Below, piece by piece: positions 58,008 through 64,000 of a stretch of 64,000 bases of DNA. The notes beneath the pieces were generated by a model. It was not told where the DNA came from, did not search any database, and worked only from the letters and a program-made list of their open reading frames with translations. Made by a program: the position numbers and the translations under genes. Position 1 is the stretch's first letter. Each line of letters opens with the position of its first letter. Origin of the DNA: Lamellibrachia columna. Lineage: Eukaryota > Annelida > Polychaeta > Sabellida > Siboglinidae. The stretch lies in the NCBI GenBank assembly GCA_963662155.1, contig OY759270.1:52534874-52598873 (forward strand), given 5' to 3'.

Positions 58008-58743
58008 CAGGGCTGGGGTCAATTCCTTTTAATCAATTCCAATTCCGCTCCAATTCCTTTTCATTCAATTCCAATTCCCTTTTTTTTTTCACATTCCTTT
58101 CAAAATCGTTAAATTCCAATTCCCACTCCCGCTTCAATTCCACATAACGACAAAAATCAACAATGAAACATTAATGTGCATGTAGCATGTCATTATTCTT
58201 TGCATAATCATCATGACTATCATACATGTGTAATGTACATTCATACATGGTAATTAAGTTACATAGAAATGAGCAATCCACAAAAATGGTTTATAGAGTC
58301 ATTTTATTGAAGTAAAACACTGTACCCAGCCCCATTACATTTACAGCATATCATTTATAACAAAAACTATAATTCTAAACTAGTCTCTAATTCTGGCATC
58401 ACAAATTAACTACTGAGCATTGTTGCAGCGAATCATCATTAATTGTTCAAATCGTCAGTCACTTAAAGAAATCATAAGATACTGGCATGAATGACAGGAT
58501 TTCAGTTTTCAGATCCTCAATGCATGAGTTGATAGCATTATTATATACATAGCTGCCTACAATAGGCTAGACAAATATTGGTTGATGTCAGCAAAAATCA
58601 GATGCTCAATTCCTTTCCATTAAATTCCAATTCCTTTTGTTCAAAAAATTTCAATTCCAATTCCTCTCATTCAAAATATTTCAATTCCAATTCCGTATTT
58701 GAGTTTATTAATTCCAATTCCTTTGGAATTGACCCCAGCCCTG
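58008..58743. mobile_element. hAT-type MITE with long perfect termini
   Basis: The ends CAGGGCTGGGGTCAATTCC and GGAATTGACCCCAGCCCTG are perfect 19-bp inverted repeats. The 8-bp flanks ACATGGTG and AAATGGTG differ by one base. Subterminal AATTCCAATTCC repeats occur on both sides. The interior is non-coding. Confidence 0.9.
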
Positions 58744-58965
58744 AAATGGTGGCAGTGTTCATGCTTGGATAAATTATGGGAGGAAAGAATCGGCTGATTG
58801 AATAGTAACAAAATGAAAAGGTTTATTACATGATACATCATAATATGAACAAACACGTAAATAGTCATTGAAAGATGTGGAGGGAAGAACTGTTATGGAA
58901 GAATGGTTGTTTTAAGCTGCAATAACTGTTCTAATGGCACTGGAAGCTTCATTGAGTCACTACCA

Positions 58966-59600
58966 AGCATGGGGCAATTAACTTGGAAAGTTCATTAAAT
59001 TACAATTAACTCAGAAATTTGTTCAAATTGTTCAATTAAATTAACAATTAACTTTCATTCAATTAACAATTAATTCCAATTAACTTCAATTAAATTACCA
59101 TGTTGACTGGGAGGTCATATTCTTCATACACACGTGGCTTAGACGTGGTGAACAGAAACACAGGTGGAAGATGAATGTCTTCAAAGATTGTTACTATCCC
59201 ATAATCCCCGGTCCCACTATTCAGCTGTAGAAGACATCATATGATTGGTTTGTTTTACCAGATGGTCACTGCACTTGCCACCCATACAAACAGGTCTTGT
59301 GGGTGCCATGGAAGCCACTACTCCCAAGAAGATTACTGCCAACAATTCCCATGCAAGATAACAAGACAAAGAAGAAGCCACTGTCTGCTACTGCGGGGGG
59401 GGGGGGGTAACTGCTACGGGGGGGGGGGTAACTGGTGTCCCTGTCTGCAACATGGCAAGCAAGTTAATTAAACAATTACATTGCACAAATGTCTCTAAAA
59501 CTTGAAAGCACATTTCGCAAATTTAAGTTAAGTATTGTATTGCGGGATTTCGTTCACTTTTTACATTTGTCCCGTTGGATTATGTCTACAAAAACTCTTT
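58966..59600. mobile_element. Fragment of the CAGGCATGGG hAT family
   Basis: AGCATGGGGCAATTAACTTG and the following AATTAA-rich DNA match the left end at 23043. Segment 59235-59600 matches 2824-3115 plus 3809-3870, including the G-run region (59395-59428). The right terminus is absent. Confidence 0.8.
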
Positions 59601-59744
59601 CCCGACGTTAGAATGTGCAGATCATGCCAGATGTAATGGTATTTTTTTACACTCAAAATGTTTAATAATTTACACATTCAACATGTTACTATTCGTCTGA
59701 CCAATGCATGGCATAATTACTCAAGACTCGACTACGATTAATTT

Positions 59745-62060
59745 AACAAGATTGCCATACCAAATGACAAGTTCCAGATGGCAAGTAGACAAGGAAGCCA
59801 TTGGCTTATCGAGAGTCCTACAGTTTTCTCATCTATGTGTAGCCCGCCCTTGTCAGATATATGTCAATTCTATTTTTAAACATATTCACAATACTAGCAT
59901 TAACACAATCATTTAGCAGTTGGTTCCATTCATTTATCACCCTCTGTGAGAAAGAGTACTTTCTCGTGTCCAACTTACACTGTTCCTTAACTAATGCTGC
60001 TTTGTGTCCTCTGATTCTACTGCTTTCTTTAAGTTTGAAGAACATATTCCTATCAACATCCTCATAACCGTTCACTATTTTAAACACTTCTATTTGGTCT
60101 CCTCTTAGTCTCCGGGTCTCTAGTGTTGTCAAACCACAGTGTAATAAACGGCTTTCATAACTAAGGTCTCTCAATTCTGGAATCACTTTAGTTGCTCTTC
60201 GTTGTATTCTTTCTAGCTTGTCATTTGTTTGTATACAATATTCCAAATGTGGTCTACTTTTTTGTTCAGGGGTACAATTAGCTGTTTCTCCTTATACGTG
60301 ATAGCTCTCCTAATTAGCCCTATAATTTGATTTCCTTTCAAAGCAGCAATCCCACATTGCTCTGAAACTTTCATGTCAGCACTAAATGTTATTCCTACGT
60401 CCTTTTCTTGTGTGGTTCTACCTAGTACAGCATCCCCCATTTTATATTCTTCTTCCATGTTTCCATATCCTATGTGTATGCATTTGCACTTCCCAAAATT
60501 TAATAACATTGCCATTTTTCTGACCATTTAACTAATTTATCTAGATCATCCTGTAAACTTGTATCATTAGTAACCTTTCTGAATACTTTTGTGTCATCTA
60601 CAAATGTCAGTACTTTGCTAGATATGTCATCTTCCAAATCATTTATATATATATATTAAAAACAATATATGGCCTAATACTGATCCCTGTGGTACCCCAC
60701 TCAAAACAGATTTCCAGTTTGAAATCTCACCATCTACTATTACTCTCTGTCTTCTGTGTGTAAGCCACTTCTATCCAGTTGATTACATCATTACCTATAC
60801 CATGGGCTTTTAGTTTAAGTAAAAATCTTTGATGTGGCACTTTATCAAAAGCTTTCTGAAAATCTAAGTAGACATCCACTGGTGACCCACTTTGTAATTT
60901 CTTTTAAAAAAAAACGAGATTGGTTAGACATAACCTTGCTTTTAGGAACCCATGTTGAGATGTATTTATTAATTTAAGTTTTACAAGGAATTCCACCATG
61001 TGGTCTCTAATTAATGTCTCGAGTAATTTACATACAACTGATGTTAAACTCACTGGTCTGTAATTTTCTGGCTTCTTCCTCGATCCCTTCTTAAATAGCG
61101 GCGTAATGTTTGCTTCTTTCCATTCTGAAGGAACTATTCCTTCTTCTAGTGACAAGTTAAACACTTTTGCAAGTGGTGTACTGATTTGCTCAACAATTTC
61201 CTTAAGCAGTTTTGGTGGTATCCCATCAATTCCAGGTGATTTATTATCTTTCATCTTCTTAATTGTCTTTGCTCTCATTTTAGGAGTTACAAATAACTGC
61301 CCTAAATGTTCTGATTTATTGCCCTCAAATTTAGTAGATGGAACTGGAAGTGAGCTGATATTTTCTGTGGTAAATACTGAGCTGAAATACTCATTCAGGA
61401 CCTCTGCCATTTGAAACCCGTCTGAAATTATGTTTCCCCTGTTGTTTTCCAGTGGTCCAACCTTATCTTGAACTTTCTGTTTACTCCTTACATAAGCATA
61501 TACACTCTTGCTGTCATTTTTTATATTACCTGCCAATTTGTTTTTCTAAGGTTCTTTTAGATTTTCTAATTTCAGTTGTAACTAGGTTAAGTGCCTCTTT
61601 GTAGTTTGTGTAGTCTTCTACATTGCCAGTGTGTTTATTTACCCCTCCACAGCATCTGTTTGTGAGCAATTTTTTCTAATAGCCTCTTTTGACAGGTGTT
61701 TCTTCCTGGACCTTTTCCCTGTTTTCTTAATGGAACAAATTTCTCAATAATGCCCTCAATCTCATATATTAAACAAGTCCAGCATTATGTTGCTGTCTTG
61801 TTCTTCAGCAAGTTATTCCAATCTATATTTGCTAGATATGTTCTCATCTCTTTATATTTGCCTTTGTTGAAGTTCCTCCTCCATTGTTTTTTTATATGTA
61901 TTCCCTGTTTTTACTTTTATATTGAAATGGATTTGTTTATGGTCACCTGAACCCAAAGGTTCGTGTACTTTAACATTGTCAACTAATTCATTTTGAGAAG
62001 ACAAAATTAAATCTAACACATTCCCACCTCTGGTTGGTTCCAAGACATGTTGAGTAAGGA
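59745..62060 (-). mobile_element. CR1-like LINE copy, 5'-truncated in the endonuclease
   Basis: From the right: endonuclease end EPTRGGNVLDLILSSQNELV (61980-62043), a linker with [32 protein letters not shown] then EANITPLFKKGSRKKPENYR (60904-61536), palm remnants with [13 protein letters not shown] sequence near 60690, LNFGKCKCIHIGYGN (60213-60527) and tail RRLRGDQIEVFKIVNGYEDV then [20 protein letters not shown] (59833-60246). Frameshifts near 60900, 60530 and 60240 break it. This is the most complete RT of this family in the window. Confidence 0.92.
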
Positions 62061-64000
62061 AACAATCCTGTGTTAAAAGTAGAAACTGATGGTCGTGTAA
62101 AGTCGGTTTTTTATCAAGGTATGTATATCATAAACGTGTTCCATGTTATATTATATATAAAAATATATTTTGCTCAGACAAGACTCTGTATCGTTATTGT
62201 CGTAAACAGACGCTGTGACGTCTCTAACGCGATATCAAGCGAGATTTCAATGGATCGAAAACTGGCGTGGGTCGAAAACTGCACCTTTGAGTTTTCTCTG
62301 TCAGTTCCCCCTGCGCATCTAGTATAAATAAATTATGGTACATGTGCCCTCGTCGACAACCCTGATAAACTCACACCCAATTTATACTATAACATTCGTT
62401 TATATCGTCATATTTTATGTAGCAAGCTTGCAGACCATCTAAGATACGGTGAATGAGTACAATTTGGGCGCGCTGTTGCATTTACCTGATTCTTTGCAAT
62501 GCGACAATATTTTGTGACGATGGCTACTATTGGCTAGTGAAAACATTAGGGCCATAGGTAGCCGAGGCTACCATTGGAGAAATTTAATTAGGTTAAGATT
62601 AAACACGCAGTAACTAGACAATAGTTCTTCATTTGTTATAAATAACCAATGTCGCCATCTATTGGATAATTAAAAAAATTAAGCCATTCGCCAGATGGCG
62701 TAATTGGTCAATTTATCTTCAACACAAACGCTAACAACAATTGTATGCAATTTAAACCGAGAGATTTCTTGACAACAATTTGTAGTTTACCAAATGAATT
62801 AAAAAGTGTAGAAACTGTAAGTACATTTTGGCAGTGGTGAAATGGTGGGTGGCGCCACTGGTGGAGAGTTTGCCGTAGATGTTTTTTGAGTGATATTGAA
62901 TGTATAGTCAACGACATCCGTGTAGTTTTCGCTCCACGCCAGAATTTGCTTTATTGAAATCTCGATCTCGCCGTTAGATACGTCACAATGCTGGTGTGTT
63001 TACATCGTATTTATTAATAAAAATTGCCGGAGGATGACAATTAACACTCTAGTGTATAATGAAAACAACTTATCTAACAACTTCTTCGCACTGCATAGTC
63101 ATAGATGAAATCAGTTTTTTTAAACGGCATATTCATTAGGCAAACGTGGCAGTGTATGTAACGCGTTACTATTGCAACGCAAAGAATGACTGCGAGCAGT
63201 CACAGATGGTTAGATATAGACCCAGCATTAATATGCACAAGCAATTTTAAGGAGAAGAAGCGCCTTCGAAGTTGCTGAACCGAACAACATCGTCAATGTC
63301 AACGTTGTGGCTTGTGCAGACTCTGACACTGACACTGTCACTGAGTCTGAGACTGAGTTAGACTGACATTCCATTTTGTAACATGTTTAATAATTTACAT
63401 GTTCAGAAGTGGGGCGTAGAAAAATATGTATTGTGCATGCATCGTATATATTTATTATACACTGTACTAAGGTGGTGCATGTTTATTACGGCGAAATTGA
63501 GGTGGCCCCGGATTCTAGAAAAGAATCGCAATTGTCAATGTCTGCCACCTGGAGTTTGTTAAATCTTGATAAAGGTTAAAACGGCGTAATTTTAGGCGCC
63601 ATTTTAGAGTGACTGTTTCCAGTGCACATAAAGCTAACTTTGAATATGCATAATTTAATACAAATCAAAATAGACTAGTACCGTGTTAACTGGAAAATCA
63701 AAATCCCAGCCAGGTAAGCAGGTGTTTGGGACATTTTTGTGTATTTTATACGACATTGATCACTAGATGGCAGTACGCGATCGAAAGCGCGTTGGCATAG
63801 ATTCGCGATTGTTTCGTTCCATGGCAAACAATCGCGGGAATTTATTGCAATGTGTCTAATTGTTCACTTTATTCCAATTATATCAGCTACTCATAATACA
63901 AGGTAGCCTATCACGACACGTAATCTTAGCCGACGAATGATGAAGACTCGTGTCGTACCTTCTAAAACATCAAAGGCAACATAAACCACATGCAAGTCAT
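62061..64000. other. Non-coding region with CTCF-like motifs
   Basis: No gene or repeat recognised. Matches to the CTCF core occur at 63770-63783 (TCACTAGATGGCAG), 63542-63555 (reverse strand, ACTCCAGGTGGCAG) and more weakly 62651-62665 (reverse strand, CCAATAGATGGCGA). Confidence 0.4.

Noticed and set aside
1..64000. tRNA or rRNA genes
   Set aside because: No A/B-box cloverleaf or rRNA core sequence was recognised by eye. A tRNAscan-type search was not possible.

Overview
This is a 64 kb piece of an animal (invertebrate metazoan) nuclear genome. It has short exons with GT/AG introns, decayed LINE and hAT elements of animal type, many minisatellites and no bacterial gene organisation. The species cannot be fixed from the sequence. 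The extreme load of intronic minisatellites sitting on splice junctions reminds me of cephalochordate (amphioxus) genes, but that is a weak recollection-based hint.

The main gene lies on the minus strand. Twenty-one exons between 46654 (start codon) and 1429 splice in a consistent reading frame at every junction. They encode the first 688 residues of an inositol 1,4,5-trisphosphate (IP3) receptor-like calcium-release channel: the suppressor domain, MIR/beta-trefoil region, first RIH alpha-solenoid and the start of the next segment. The rest of the gene, including the pore, lies beyond position 1. Several residues that bind IP3 in vertebrate receptors are replaced, so ligand binding is uncertain.

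The introns are filled with tandem arrays: 35 bp (1-1398), 17 bp (5026-9611, about 270 copies), 84 bp (11239-12306), 32 bp, about 17-18 bp, 20 bp, a purine-rich array (19540-20100), 50 bp (27110-27570), 36 bp (28030-32190), 26 bp x3 (32449-32532), 35 bp (33903-35806), 42/43 bp (41500-43012) and 28 bp (44155-44550). At least four of these are direct expansions of the gene's own splice donors or acceptors, including a few exonic bases. Mobile elements lie among them: LINE fragments of several families (3118-3808, 14210-15950, 22375-25625, 36018-36180, 38106-39060, 40060-43990) and hAT elements (23043-25052 and 34252-35698, both with 8-bp target duplications).

Upstream of the gene (46655-48331) there are diverged direct repeats that may belong to the promoter. 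From 48332 to 57488 lies a possible large DNA transposon. Inverted CCCAGCAAACACA termini and homologous, oppositely oriented AT-rich subterminal arrays (273-bp units on the left, 130-bp units on the right) flank a plus-strand intron-containing gene. That gene has a DUF4806-like exon and a long His/Asp-rich HDHSDE repeat. The last part (57489-64000) holds a hAT MITE with near-perfect termini, another hAT fragment, a CR1-like LINE copy and a cluster of CTCF-like motifs.
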